Shown: piece by piece, positions 1 through 10,100 of the stretch
Numbering within the stretch: position 1 is the stretch's first letter
How the letters are laid out: each line of letters starts with the position of its first letter
Source: a virus
Virus record (IMG/VR): IMGVR_UViG_3300007760_000005
Coordinates: 27,175-91,174 of that record
Length of the DNA stretch: 64,000 nucleotides
Direction: 5' to 3' (one strand)
Notes under the pieces: model-generated
What the model saw: only the letters and a program-made list of their open reading frames with translations
What the model was told of the DNA's origin: nothing
Databases searched by the model: none
Position numbers and translations under genes: made by a program

Positions 1-591
1 GGTTTCACTGAGAGTAGTTCAGCTCTTCGCATTTTGCATATCGGTGTTCGTAATACCGTTGGTGTACTTTGTGACGATGCTTTCACTCAGGCGAACCCCC
101 CAATCGTTACCACAGCGGCTACGATCTCCGATCAGACCGACACCTCTACTTTAGGTGTTCTGAGCGGTAGCGTAGCTTTCACCCGTGACGCAGGCAGCGG
201 CGGCGGATCGAACCAAATCGGAGGCCCCTCGGCCACCGCTACGGCTCTTCCCCTCGGTTGCTTCATTAACACCGCAAACGGAAACAGTTTCGAGAACACC
301 CCTGGCACCGCCAGTGGTAAGGGACCGTATGTTTCTGCACAGGGCTGTTACGCAAACGCACTTTTTGAGACGCAGAACTTGGATACGACTGACGACTTGA
401 CCTACGCATGTGGCGAAGAGTTGGTTGCTTCCCAGAACGGCTATCTCACGAATGTTGCAGATGCTAACAACTCGCACCTTCAGGCCAATGGCTATGCTGG
501 TGCAGGTGGCGCAACGGATATCGTTATCGGCGTTCTCAAGATGCCTGCTGACGCAACCCAAGACGAAATCGTCTACGACCAGCGGGTATAA
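1..591 (+). CDS. Probable capsid decoration protein, 5' end outside window
   Basis: The frame is open from base 1, so the gene begins before the window; an internal TTG at 34 is not a convincing start. The visible 196 residues are rich in Gly, Ala, Ser, Thr and Asn with few charges, as expected of a virion surface protein. The end (around VLKMPADATQDEIVYDQ) is more polar. The stop overlaps the Shine-Dalgarno of the major capsid gene, so the two are probably co-translated. Position directly before the capsid gene fits a decoration or cement protein, but no family motif was recognised; a scaffold or protease is less likely from composition. Role is inferred from context only. Confidence 0.6.
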   Translation, partial: GFTESSSALRILHIGVRNTVGVLCDDAFTQANPPIVTTAATISDQTDTSTLGVLSGSVAFTRDAGSGGGSNQIGGPSATATALPLGCFINTANGNSFENTPGTASGKGPYVSAQGCYANALFETQNLDTTDDLTYACGEELVASQNGYLTNVADANNSHLQANGYAGAGGATDIVIGVLKMPADATQDEIVYDQRV

Positions 592-601
592 GGAGGTTAT
601 C

Positions 602-1471
602 ATGTCGAACGTATCAAATGCCGTAAAGCAGCGTATCATCAGTGAGTACATCAAGACCCCTCAGGGTCGTGCCAAGCTCGCAGCTTCGATGACACAGCCG
701 CTCCGTACCCGTCGAGATTACACCGCCGTTGGCCGTAAGACCTTTTTGGTCGAGCAGTTGCCGGATGGTGCTTTGCCGATCTACGATAAAGACCCCGATG
801 TGACTGCGTATGTGGTTGGTGAGGAAGGCGAGAATATCGTCGCTGTCACCAAGCCTCGTCGTGTGATCTTCCCTCTTTTCGAGATCGCCAGTAATCCCGA
901 AATTCCACTAACCCAGATCAAGGAACGTCGATTCGACCTCATTGAACGTGCTCAGGACTTGGCCCGTGCCCAGATCCAGGCCGCTGAAGATGAGCGAGTA
1001 TTCGCAGTTCTTGACACCATTGCTTCCAATGGTTTTGACTCCATTCAGGTTGAGCAGAATCAGTCCGTCGTTGCCCCGATTAGTGGCTCCGTGCTGGCTG
1101 ACGCTTTCGCCCTGATTGAGCGTCACGACCTTCGTGTTGCTCGTGTGTTCATGAACGCTCGTGACTATGCTGACCTTCGTAAGTTTGGTCGGGACATTCT
1201 GGACATCGAGAGCCAAGCGGCTCTCCTCAAGACTGGTCTCATGGGAACCCTTTGGGGTGCTCAGGTGATCGTGTCTCGTTTGGTTCCTAACGGCGTGACT
1301 TATGTCTGCTGTGAGCCAGAGATGTTCGGTCGTATCCCGGTTCGTACCGAGCTTACCGTGCTCAGTGCCGATGATCCCAAGGCTCGTACTATCGGATTCT
1401 CCGTGTTCGAGAACCTTGGACTTGGTGCCTTCAACCCCCGTGGGTTGACACGACTCAGCATTACTCGCTAA
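602..1471 (+). CDS. Major capsid protein, HK97 fold
   Basis: 289 residues. The ATG at 602 follows a perfect AGGAGG at 591-596; a longer in-frame extension to 410 runs through the upstream gene and is rejected. The protein has a basic, helical N-terminus, a middle segment with ERAQDLARAQIQAAEDE resembling the HK97 spine helix, and a C-terminal half with motifs typical of phage capsid subunits (VFMNARDYADLRKFG, ETQ-like IESQAALLKTGLMGTLWGAQVIVS, then FGRIPVRTELTVL). It would form the icosahedral shell. It has no obvious long N-terminal delta domain, so scaffolding is either short or supplied in trans. A strong terminator follows directly, as is usual for a very highly expressed gene. Confidence 0.88.
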   Translation: MSNVSNAVKQRIISEYIKTPQGRAKLAASMTQPLRTRRDYTAVGRKTFLVEQLPDGALPIYDKDPDVTAYVVGEEGENIVAVTKPRRVIFPLFEIASNPEIPLTQIKERRFDLIERAQDLARAQIQAAEDERVFAVLDTIASNGFDSIQVEQNQSVVAPISGSVLADAFALIERHDLRVARVFMNARDYADLRKFGRDILDIESQAALLKTGLMGTLWGAQVIVSRLVPNGVTYVCCEPEMFGRIPVRTELTVLSADDPKARTIGFSVFENLGLGAFNPRGLTRLSITR

Positions 1472-1500
1472 GTCGAGCTTCGGTTCTAAACCGAGATTCA

Positions 1501-1542
1501 AGCCCCCTCATGCCCTTGTGGTGTGAGGGGGCTTCTTTTTTT
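1501..1542 (+). terminator. Rho-independent terminator after capsid gene
   Basis: A 10-bp perfect stem (AGCCCCCTCA at 1501-1510 with TGAGGGGGCT at 1524-1533) has a 13-base loop and is followed by a run of T (1536-1542). It lies 30 bases after the capsid stop. Confidence 0.9.
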
Positions 1543-1546
1543 GTGT

Positions 1547-1555
1547 GGGTACAAT
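1547..1555 (+). promoter_or_regulatory. Possible -10-like element GGGTACAAT
   Basis: GGGTACAAT lies between the capsid terminator and the lipoprotein ATG at 1561. The same GGGTAnAnT pattern recurs in several other gaps ahead of plus-strand genes. Here it is only 5 bases before the ATG, so transcription from it would be nearly leaderless. No convincing -35 was seen. Confidence 0.25.
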
Positions 1556-1560
1556 CCAGT

Positions 1561-1845
1561 ATGAGGATTGCCTTCCTGTCCATCTTGCTTGCTTGTGTGG
1601 GGTGTGCTCACACCTCTGCTCTTGAAAAGCGTTGCCGCCCCCTTGTGGGGGAGATTTTAGCTGTACAAGCTGAAAGGGACAGGCTTTCTGGTCAGATGGG
1701 TATGGCAACCCAAGCGTTCGAGGCAGGTACAATTACCCGCCAAGAACATGAGTCAGAGTTTCAGACTTGGTTAGCTTCGGAAAGAAGGCTTCACCAGCAC
1801 GTGACCAGCTTATACGACCACGCTTACGCTACTGGTTGTCTTTAG
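1561..1845 (+). CDS. Small lipoprotein with helical body, possible outer spanin
   Basis: 94 residues. A short hydrophobic signal (MRIAFLSILLACVGC) ends in Cys residues at 11 and 15; LLAC fits a lenient lipobox. The mature part is helical and charged, with EKRC, ERDRLSGQ and a Cys near the end. The ATG at 1561 is chosen because it places the signal peptide at the N-terminus; the open frame upstream to 1510 runs through the terminator. Its 3' end overlaps the convergent regulator gene by 17 bases. Candidate roles are an outer-membrane spanin, a superinfection-exclusion lipoprotein or another host-envelope protein. No partner inner spanin lies beside it. Confidence 0.6.
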   Translation: MRIAFLSILLACVGCAHTSALEKRCRPLVGEILAVQAERDRLSGQMGMATQAFEAGTITRQEHESEFQTWLASERRLHQHVTSLYDHAYATGCL

Positions 1846-2425
1846 GTGGGATGTCCAACACCCCTTCTGAAAGAGTCTTGGCGTTCTCATTGAATCGCCG
1901 CACCCACGGAAGCCATCGCTCGATAGTGGCCTTACGAGGAACGGTCTTGCCATTGATCCACTGGTTTACCGTGGGAGTGCTCGACTCAAGCTGCTTCGCC
2001 AGCCAGCTTTGAGAGATGCCGAGGATCTTGGAATGGCGGCGAAAGCCTTCCATTTCATACATCCATTCTTCCTCGATAGGGGATTGGTTGATCATAGCGG
2101 CAATCTTCAAAAGACTGTTGCGCTTTGGGGCGGCCTCTTCTCGAACCCAACGGCGAACGGAATCCCGTTCCATACCCAACTTGTTAGCGACATCTACCAA
2201 GTTCAGACCGTTGTCCTCTTGGTATTGGCGCAAAGCGGCAGCAACATCCCCGTCCCCCGTAATGGACTCCGCTGTTTGGATGACACGGGTAAATCGTTCG
2301 TAGGTGTGGTGGGGAAGAGTCCCCTGTCCTGAAAGGATCTTTTCCACATCGGGTTCGGGGACATTGAAGATCCGTCCGAACTCCTCCGCACTGATTTGCC
2401 AGTGCTTGCAGACAATGGAGAGCAT
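1829..2425 (-). CDS. Three-HTH DNA-binding regulator
   Basis: 198 residues from the ATG at 2425, which has an AAGAGGA Shine-Dalgarno; the TTG at 2461 lacks one. Three helix-turn-helix-like units of about 45-50 residues occur in a row: roughly 5-50 (SAEEFGRIFNVPEPDVEKIL), 63-110 (VDVANKLGMERDSVRRWV, XRE/Cro-like) and 126-172 (QSWLAKQLESSTPTVNQWI, also XRE/Cro-like). There is no obvious effector or oligomerisation domain. Phage Cro/CI-type proteins usually carry one HTH, so this tandem form could contact an extended or repeated operator. Two 19-bp palindromic repeats lie in the divergent gap (2557-2595), and a TACC-N16-GGCCCCC element points at this gene. Likely a transcription regulator; repressor or activator cannot be told. 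Confidence 0.8.
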   Translation of the reverse strand: MLSIVCKHWQISAEEFGRIFNVPEPDVEKILSGQGTLPHHTYERFTRVIQTAESITGDGDVAAALRQYQEDNGLNLVDVANKLGMERDSVRRWVREEAAPKRNSLLKIAAMINQSPIEEEWMYEMEGFRRHSKILGISQSWLAKQLESSTPTVNQWINGKTVPRKATIERWLPWVRRFNENAKTLSEGVLDIPPKDNQ

Positions 2426-2503
2426 AAGTCTATTCCTCTTAGAGTAGTTATTCACCAGCAACCGCTGGCTACTATCTTACTGATAAACATGCGGAAAGGT
2501 CAG

Positions 2504-2531
2504 GGGGGGCCGATTTTACGGTTCAGCGGTA
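2504..2531 (-). promoter_or_regulatory. TACC-N16-RGCCCCC element, copy A
   Basis: Read on the minus strand: TACC, 16 bases ending AAAATC, then GGCCCCCC. It points toward the HTH regulator, whose ATG is about 80 bases downstream. It is one of five copies with exactly the same 16-base spacing. A promoter for this gene is the simplest reading. Confidence 0.5.
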
Positions 2532-2556
2532 GTTTGAATATGCGGGGATAATCCCC

Positions 2557-2595
2557 AACTTTAAGGCGCAAAGTTGAACTTTAAGGCGCAAAGTT
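2557..2595 (+). promoter_or_regulatory. Twin palindromic operator-like repeats
   Basis: Two identical 19-bp copies of AACTTT-N7-AAAGTT (2557-2575 and 2577-2595) are separated by one base, giving a 20-bp repeat period, close to two helical turns. They end just before the AGAGG Shine-Dalgarno of the gene at 2610, so a bound protein would block that gene. The divergent three-HTH regulator is the obvious candidate ligand (inference). Confidence 0.65.
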
Positions 2596-2609
2596 AGAAA
2601 GAGGTGAGT

Positions 2610-2921
2610 ATGGCGAAACGAGTAATAACCCAAGTACGGGAGTCAATTTTTGAGGTGTTCGAGGGGTATATCCCAGGCAACACCAAAGCCGAGAAGATGG
2701 CCGTTATCCGTAAGGCTACCTTTACAGGGAAAGGCGACCCTGGAGGTTGGTCCCCGACCGCAGCGGTCGTGATTCACACCGAGTCAGGCATCCCTAACCC
2801 TGCCTATGAGTGTGGTGGTGGTTGGCCGATCACTGAAGGCTGGACCAAAGTTACGGAGTCCTTGAACGGGTATCACTGCGAAACCTACAATGGGGCTGTG
2901 ATGGCCGTGTACGAGTCCTAA
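2610..2921 (+). CDS. Small protein of unknown function under the operator-like repeats
   Basis: 103 residues. The ATG at 2610 is preferred over GTG 2604 because AGAGG at 2600-2604 is correctly spaced for it. The N-terminal 40 residues are basic and helical (VRESIFEVFEGYIPGNTKAEKMAVIRKATF). The remainder is rich in Gly, Trp and Thr, with two Cys and several aromatic residues, suggesting a small beta-rich fold. No family was recognised. It is divergent from the three-HTH regulator and sits directly behind the twin palindromes, so it is probably tightly controlled. Its stop overlaps the convergent lipase stop by three bases. Confidence 0.65.
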   Translation: MAKRVITQVRESIFEVFEGYIPGNTKAEKMAVIRKATFTGKGDPGGWSPTAAVVIHTESGIPNPAYECGGGWPITEGWTKVTESLNGYHCETYNGAVMAVYES

Positions 2922-3976
2922 TCGCAATCCGACATGCCGTGGTGCATCTTTTCAAGGATGCCCACCATTTCGGTACGAGCACTTTCTCGCCCCGCCTCAA
3001 ACATATCGTGAAGGGCCTCTAATGGGGCATCGAATCGCAGCAACCATTTCCAATGTCGCTCTGGAGTGCGGGACCACATAGTAAAGCATGGGTTCCCGGC
3101 CATATCTTCACGATCTTCATTTGCGTTCGCTCTTAAGGCCCCCCAACAAGAGTTGAAGAATTTGGTAAGGGCTGGCCGTTCCATAAAGTTTGGGTCGTAT
3201 GGAGGCTGTGGGTCATCTAAGACAACCGCCAAAGTTAAAGGCATTTCGTGGCGGATCTCAACATCATCGATTTCGGATTGGACCCACATAGGAGGGTCGT
3301 CTCGGTGGCCGTCTTCGGGGGGATATAACTCCCCAACATCTAAACACATATCGTAAGGGCAATAAGATGATGTCCCCCCATCTCCGAAACAAGAAACCCC
3401 ATGTGTTCGGTATTCGGGGGGGATATGGAGCGTGTCGAATTCGTTGTCCAAGATAAGTTGGTTTGGGATTACCATGGGGCATAGTGCTCCCGGCAAAGCC
3501 ATGGAAGCAAAGATAGGCATGGCCCAATGATCTCTGGTGTCCCGATGCAGTGCCATTTTGTGTACTGGAAACACCACTTCTCTTTCCGAAGATAAGGACC
3601 AAGCATAGGCGTAGCATGGGATTTTCGGTTGGTGCGGCTCGATGGCGACCTTGCCGATTTCTTCGTACAGCTTGTTCGCTTGAAGGAATCCCCCGTATTT
3701 GAAGAAGTTGTAGAAGGCGTTGATCCAACCAATAAAGCTTCCGCCAATCTTCGCCCCTTTGAGGCGATGGCCGTGGTCGTTGATCCAAGTGATAGGATCA
3801 ACGTCTGCTGCGAGCATGGCGGCGACTAAAGCACCCCCGGAGTCTCCCCCGACCGCTATGAGGTTGTAGCCATTTTCTTGAAGGATTTTGCGAGTCTCAT
3901 ATGCTGTCCCCAATAGCAAAGGCCACCGTCCAGCGGACGGGCCTAATACCATGACGACATTTTTGAGATCGCCCAT
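2918..3976 (-). CDS. Patatin-like phospholipase
   Basis: 352 residues. Patatin hallmarks are present: the nucleophile elbow GGDSGG (residues 43-48, Ser46, GxSxG), the segment ASMALPGALCPM (157-168, matching the patatin A-S-x-A-x-P-G region), and the catalytic Asp motif FGDGG (Asp199). The usual glycine-rich oxyanion loop is replaced by GPSAG at 12-16. Patatins use a Ser-Asp dyad to hydrolyse acyl lipids. No signal peptide or membrane segment is seen, so a cytoplasmic or membrane-surface enzyme is expected. It starts at an ATG with AGGAGA upstream. No nucleotide cyclase lies beside it, so a CBASS effector is not supported. It may alter host membrane lipids during infection (inference). Confidence 0.82.
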   Translation of the reverse strand: MGDLKNVVMVLGPSAGRWPLLLGTAYETRKILQENGYNLIAVGGDSGGALVAAMLAADVDPITWINDHGHRLKGAKIGGSFIGWINAFYNFFKYGGFLQANKLYEEIGKVAIEPHQPKIPCYAYAWSLSSEREVVFPVHKMALHRDTRDHWAMPIFASMALPGALCPMVIPNQLILDNEFDTLHIPPEYRTHGVSCFGDGGTSSYCPYDMCLDVGELYPPEDGHRDDPPMWVQSEIDDVEIRHEMPLTLAVVLDDPQPPYDPNFMERPALTKFFNSCWGALRANANEDREDMAGNPCFTMWSRTPERHWKWLLRFDAPLEALHDMFEAGRESARTEMVGILEKMHHGMSDCD

Positions 3977-4122
3977 TCAAGTCTCCTATACAGTAGTTGC
4001 TCCACACTAACCAAAAGATTGCCACTTTACCGAGGACTTTTGAGGTCGCTCTCCGTTGGAAGGTCTATAGCCCACTATCCATAGAACAGGGGCTTCATCT
4101 GGCCTTGTGAATGGAGGCGACC

Positions 4123-7100
4123 GTGGCTGACGATAAATTTTACTATGGGAAGAGCACAGGCAACCGCCTTTCTGGGGGTGCGAGTATCGGGAAAGCGGTA
4201 TTCAACCCAAACACGATGAGTGCCACCCACGAAAATTTGTTGAAGGTTCCTTTCAAGCCGGGCGTTGATACAGATTCCGCTACGGCGAATGGTTTTCCCC
4301 AAGCTACTATTTATGGCCATATTGTCCCCCCTCGAAAAGATGTGGATCTTCAGGCCCCAAGGATTTTGGCCACCGTTCCGTCAGATCAAGGCTTTTTCAA
4401 CGGAGCCTATCTTCTCAACAATGGGATTCGAGTCATCTTTACGGAAGCCGTGCAAAATGCGGAACTGGTCAGCAACTACCTTTTTCAAGGTAGTGTAGGG
4501 ATTGGAAGTCTCTATATTGAACGTGTTGTGGTGTCCCCTGACAGGAGGTCCGCACACCTTATTTTTGCGGGGAGTGTGTTTGAGCCTGACGGGACTTTTA
4601 GCTTCCCCGATCAATATCTGACTTTGACGCTCAACCACCCTTCGTATTCTCGAAGCCCCATTCAAGACGATGCTGGGAACATGCTTCAAACAGAATCCGT
4701 GGATTGGTATGCGGAGCATATTACACCATGGATTGAATACCTCTACCCCGACCCACAGTTAGCCACCCTTATGACAAACACCTTTAATTGGGTGTTTGAG
4801 ATGCGGTTTTCGGAACATTTGCCGAATAATTCTTGGAGTGCCAATTCTCAGTGGGGGTTTACGCTGAAAGCGAGTGGGGGCCAACAGGCCCCTCTTGATG
4901 TTAAGTTGAAAGCGGTAGAGGCTCTTGATTGGGATTCCGGGAACTTCGGCCCTGAAGACGGGTTCCTTAAAATCGGTCTTTATACCGTAGACCCCTTCGA
5001 GTATTACGGCATACCTGCGGATGCGGCGGCCTTTTATGACAGGTTAGAGCTTGTCTTGAGGCACCCTTATACGATGACAGATCGGGCGGGGAACAGCTTT
5101 CAACCAGAGAGTTCAGTTTATGTTTGGAATGTGAAGTGGGTGTCTTCGGACACGACCTCCCCCGTGGCGACTTTCATCAACCCTTCACCAGTCGTTACAT
5201 ATATTGGTAATGTTGCTCGAACTTCGGACAACGCTTTGATCTCAAACGTGCGGTCAGTGTTGGTAGGGTTTGATGAAGCGGTTGAAAACCCCACCGATCC
5301 AAGTATGTGGAGCGTAAATGGGGAGTCTGGCCTAACCATTTCGGAAGTACATTTGGTGGATAGCCACGAGCATGTCCAAGCCATTACTGTGAAGTTTGAG
5401 GCTAACGCCACAACAGCACCAAACGCAAAGTTCAAACTGTCGCACTTTTTAACAGATGCTAACGGCAACACAGCTACGGAATTGCCTTTAGTGTTGATGG
5501 AAGCTCAGTACCCACAGTTGGCTCAAACTGGGGCGCAAGGGGTTTACCACATCAACCATGAAACTAACGGCGATTGGGACGGTGAGGCACCCGTCCAATT
5601 TACGACTGCCGTTAAACATATGGAGCCAAACGCTCTCTTGGCCTTTTACGAGGGGGCTGGAGTTACAGTTTATACGGTTGGCACCAATGGCGTAGAGACT
5701 GTCGCAACAGATGTGGTTGCTTCTCTTAAGTTTGTTCAACCAATGAAGGACTCCCACCCACGATTTGCGGAACTGACAGACGAGCAGAAGAAGGACGTTT
5801 CCGAACAGATTTGGGCGCACAAACTATCGTTCGACCTTACAACCGTGAGCGGAACCCCGATTCCTTACGGGGATGGGCTGTATCGAATTCGACTCACATT
5901 GAAGCCTTTGTACACTTATGATGGCAAAGGCTACCCTCAGGTTCCTCGTGGCAACCCAAGTGAAACAAACCCCGACGCTCTCGCCCCGCACATGCAGTGT
6001 GCAGGTTGGGGTAACCCACTGTCTTCGGGCCTCTACTCGGACATTTTTTCCGATAGCTGGGACGGTGTGGTTTATATCGATGTTCAAAACCACCCCGAAC
6101 CTGTACCCCCCTTGGAAGTATTGAGTGTTACTCCTTCAGAGGGGAGCACAATCTCGAACGACGGTGGTGTGACCACCTTCACATTCAACCAAGCAATCAC
6201 CAGCATCAATTCTGCGTATGTGAAGGTCAAGGACGCAAACGGTGATTGGGTGCTGTACGACCCTCAAGAGTATGTAAATGTCATTATTAGCGGGTCATCC
6301 GCATCTCTTACTTATTACGGGCCTAATGGTGGTCTGTACCCTGCGGGAGAGGCAGTTAAATTCTGTGTTGATGAGATTACTTTAGCCGCTGACGGTTCGC
6401 TTGCTTACGGCCCGTGGGAAGCCGAGTACGTTTTCGTGGACGGTGAGATTGCAATCACAGATTTGGTCAAAAACGACAACAAGGTCACCCTTTCTGTTTC
6501 CCTTGGCGCAGATGTAAGTAATTGGCGGGTGAAGATCATTTCTTGGGAGGATGAAGATCAATATTTCTACATGGATTGGGATTGGTCTACTGCTAATACG
6601 GAAGTGGAGATCCCTTGGGACTTTGATTTGACAGGAGCCTATACAATCGCAGTTGAGACACAAGTGGTTGGTGGCTGGTCTGGTTTTGAAGCCACCGCTA
6701 CGGTTGACTTCGATTACTCAATTGAAGTCTTTTACAATGTTATTTATGAGCAAGTAGAAGCTAACCAGACCCCCGAACCCACTAAGATCGATCTTGCGTT
6801 TGGGGCGGGCGAAGATGTTTCTTTCTTGGTCCGAACAGGGTCCAACCCAACGGCGACATACAACTTCCCCATCGTAGAGATTCCGTTTGGAAGTGTTGGG
6901 AACGAAACTGACTTTGCGGGGCTGGAGAACTATGCCCGTCAGTATTCCTTTACCGTAGACCAGCCTTTTGATGATGCTTTGGGTCAGATGGTTCCAGGCA
7001 CATATATTTTCACCACTCAAGGGAGCTTTGACTCTTCAGGCACGGTTACCTGTGGGGTGCCGACAGGGGTTTCCTTTGATATTGAGGAAATCGGAGACAC

Positions 7101-10100
7101 TTGGTTTCAACATGGCCGCCATGGGATCAAGCTCGCCCCGGCGGGTGTGTCTTACATGAGCACCTGCCTACTGACACTTGAAACGCCTGACGGAGATAAA
7201 AGTTTCAGTGGGGCATACAGCCATTCGGTTACGGATAGTGGGAAACCCGCTTTCATTTTTGGTCCTTTCCATTGGGATGTGGACACAAATGGTGGTGAGG
7301 ATTTGGACACTTCCTATGCTTATGGGAACAACCCCCCGAACGCCCAAACTGGAACACCTACTCATGTTTTGGCGGGGGTTCATAAGGCGACCTTTGCTTG
7401 GTCAAGCGGAACTACAGAGATCATGGATGTTGAGATCAAGGATCACGGCCTCCATGTAGTGTTCAACGAAATCGGAGACGATGGCCGAGTTGAAGTCACT
7501 GTTACGGAAGATGACCCGAACGGTAAGATGGACACGATTTGGTTGTACAACGATATCCTACTCCCTGTGGGCGGTAGCGCAGCAATGGATGTGGGGTCTA
7601 CCTACACCACCAGTGAGCTTGAGAACGGCACCTACAACTATGTGGTTGAGGGTTACAGCGACACTGAGGAGAGTGGGGCAACTTCACCTTTTGCAGATTA
7701 CGCCATGTATCGTTGGGAAGGCACTTTTGAAGTTCAGAACAAGAAGCCTACGGTTTACAGTTGGGATGCTGAGTACCGCACAGACAGTGGGGATACTTAT
7801 TATGTGCCTTCCTACAACCCAAATGAAGAACTGCCCGTAAAGCAAGGTTCAACAAGCAGTGCTGGAACCATTTACATCAAGTTCAGCCCTAAAGCGGATC
7901 AGGAGACTTATACAAACCCTCCTTGGGTTCATTACAAGCTCGAACCTCTCAATGGCTCTCTCGTAATCGATGAGGGGTATGTGGACCTTACTGCGGAAGG
8001 GGAGGTTGAAAAGTCGTGGTCTCACGAGAATTTCCCTCTCCTAACTAAAGGGACATACAGGCTTTGGCTGACAATGCGGGAAGCGGATAAAACCACGCTA
8101 ATCGGCGGTCTTAATTACAAAGACTACACGATTGATGTGATGGCTCCACGGTATTCAAATACAGGGGCCGTCTCCGGGGCCATTACCCAAAACTACGGGA
8201 GTGAGGAAAATGGCGACCAATACACCACCACAAGTATGTGGAGGTTCCTCGCTTCAGGAGACCATTACGCCCCTCAACATTCTTTTTATGATCCCGCCTT
8301 CAACGCTTTGACTCTTCATTATGACGAGGCGATGGATACAGACACCTTGAAGGTTAAGTCACTTCCCGACCCTCGAACCTCAACTGGTTGGGACGATTGG
8401 AAGAAACACGTGGATTGGGGGATTTTCAGTAGTGATGATAACTACCAATACCGCAAAATTAGGGAGACTGCCGCCGCAGATATTTATGGGAACCGTCAAA
8501 ACAGTTGGACTTCTCAAAAGGTATTCATGGAGAAGATCGACAAGCCTATTTTGGTCGATGTTAGGAACCTCACCCCGGAGGATGTAAATATCGATGCGGC
8601 CCCTCAAGATTATGTGTACAAGGGTCGATTTGGTGGGATCATCCATATGGAGGGGGATGTTTCAACATGGACTGTTGATGGAGATCAACAATGGTCGGAT
8701 GTTGTTAACAGATCGACACAACATTTCTCATATGAAGCCACAGGCAACTCTTATGCCCTTCCTGGAGTAGATCACTGGAAGCAGTATGCGACAGACACTT
8801 TTTACGAAGCGAGTTGTTCTACGAAGACAGTGGTTCTTGAGCTTCATTATTCAGAGGCGTTGGAGCATTCGCCAGAGGTTATCCTTCATGGTGAGCACTT
8901 TGCTCCGATCCTCCCATGGCCCATGCTTGGTGGAGACTTCAGCGGCCCCAAAACCCCCACCTATTTCTTTGGGGTGCCAAAACCACTGGTCCCTAAAGTA
9001 CAGATGAACGCAGGGAAAGGTGGCAGCTATTTTGATCCCTACCCCGTGAGCACCCCTTGGAGTACGGAGCTAAAAGACATTTCGCAGACCTATGTTATCC
9101 ATCGAGCAAGTCTTGATGGGGTTACGGTTGCTTCGGATGAAATGTGCTTTATCAAGCTCTGTGAGAAGGGGTTGGAAACGGCGACTGCTGACTTCAACTA
9201 CTATGCGGGATCGATGGGAACGTATGATCCCCCATCCGAAGTTGGTGGCATCTCACGAACAGACCGAGGGGATACCCGTCTTTGGACATCCGAAGGAACG
9301 GTGGGCAAGGTCGTTCGAGTAGCATTGAACTTTGAGAGTATGTTGTTCGGGAAGGTTTCGGTGATGCCAGTTCCGGGACACCCCGATCAATACGGGATTC
9401 CTATCTGCTTGGAGATTCGGCAAAAGGAAGGCCCTTACGACACAACCCTTGGCCCTGATCGCATAACCTTCTGGTTGCTATGGAACGGGATTAGTGATGA
9501 AGGGGTTGATCTCACAGATAGTTGGGATGTCGATTGGTGGGCGCACAACGATGTTGAGTCCACTGACCGAAGTGTTTATTGGCCCAACAACGATACTGCG
9601 TTGGGTCGGACATTCGAGTTCGCCAATGCGGATCTTAACCTCACACAACACTCGAATCGCAAATCGTTTGTGTGGGATCGTCAAGCCATTGTGGGCTACA
9701 CCCCGCATGTTTATGTGGCCTCGATTGATGTGACTACGGCTGATGGGAGCGACACCGCTTCATTAGAAGAGGGTTCAACGCTTCAGCTAAAGGTCACGGC
9801 TACTTATTCAGATGGGAGCACTGGCGATATTACAAGTTCCACTGGCCTCCAGTGGAACAGTTCATCTGAGACAAATGCTTTGGTTGACGATAATGGTTTG
9901 GTGACAGGCGTTCTTGCTTCGACCTTTGCGACCGAGATTTCTGCTAAAGTGATGGACGCATCAGACAGTATTGCCATTACCGTGACTGACCCTGTTGTGA
10001 CGCTTAGTTCTATCCATATTGTGGATGCCGATGGCCATTTTGACTTCGCAGCGACCGTGGGGGATGCGCTTCAACTAAAGGCTCTTGGGACTTACAGCGA

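Noticed and set aside
151-654. Long minus-strand open frame opposite the first two genes
   Set aside because: It runs antisense to the decoration and capsid genes and has no ribosome site.
908-1501. Minus-strand open frame opposite the capsid gene
   Set aside because: Shadow of the capsid reading frame; low-complexity product and no ribosome site.
2918-3976. Patatin as part of a CBASS-type defence system
   Set aside because: No cyclic-nucleotide synthase or ubiquitin-like/HORMA helper lies nearby.
4033-4062. TACC-N16-GCTCTCC before the giant adhesin gene
   Set aside because: Spacing fits but the C-run does not; probably chance.
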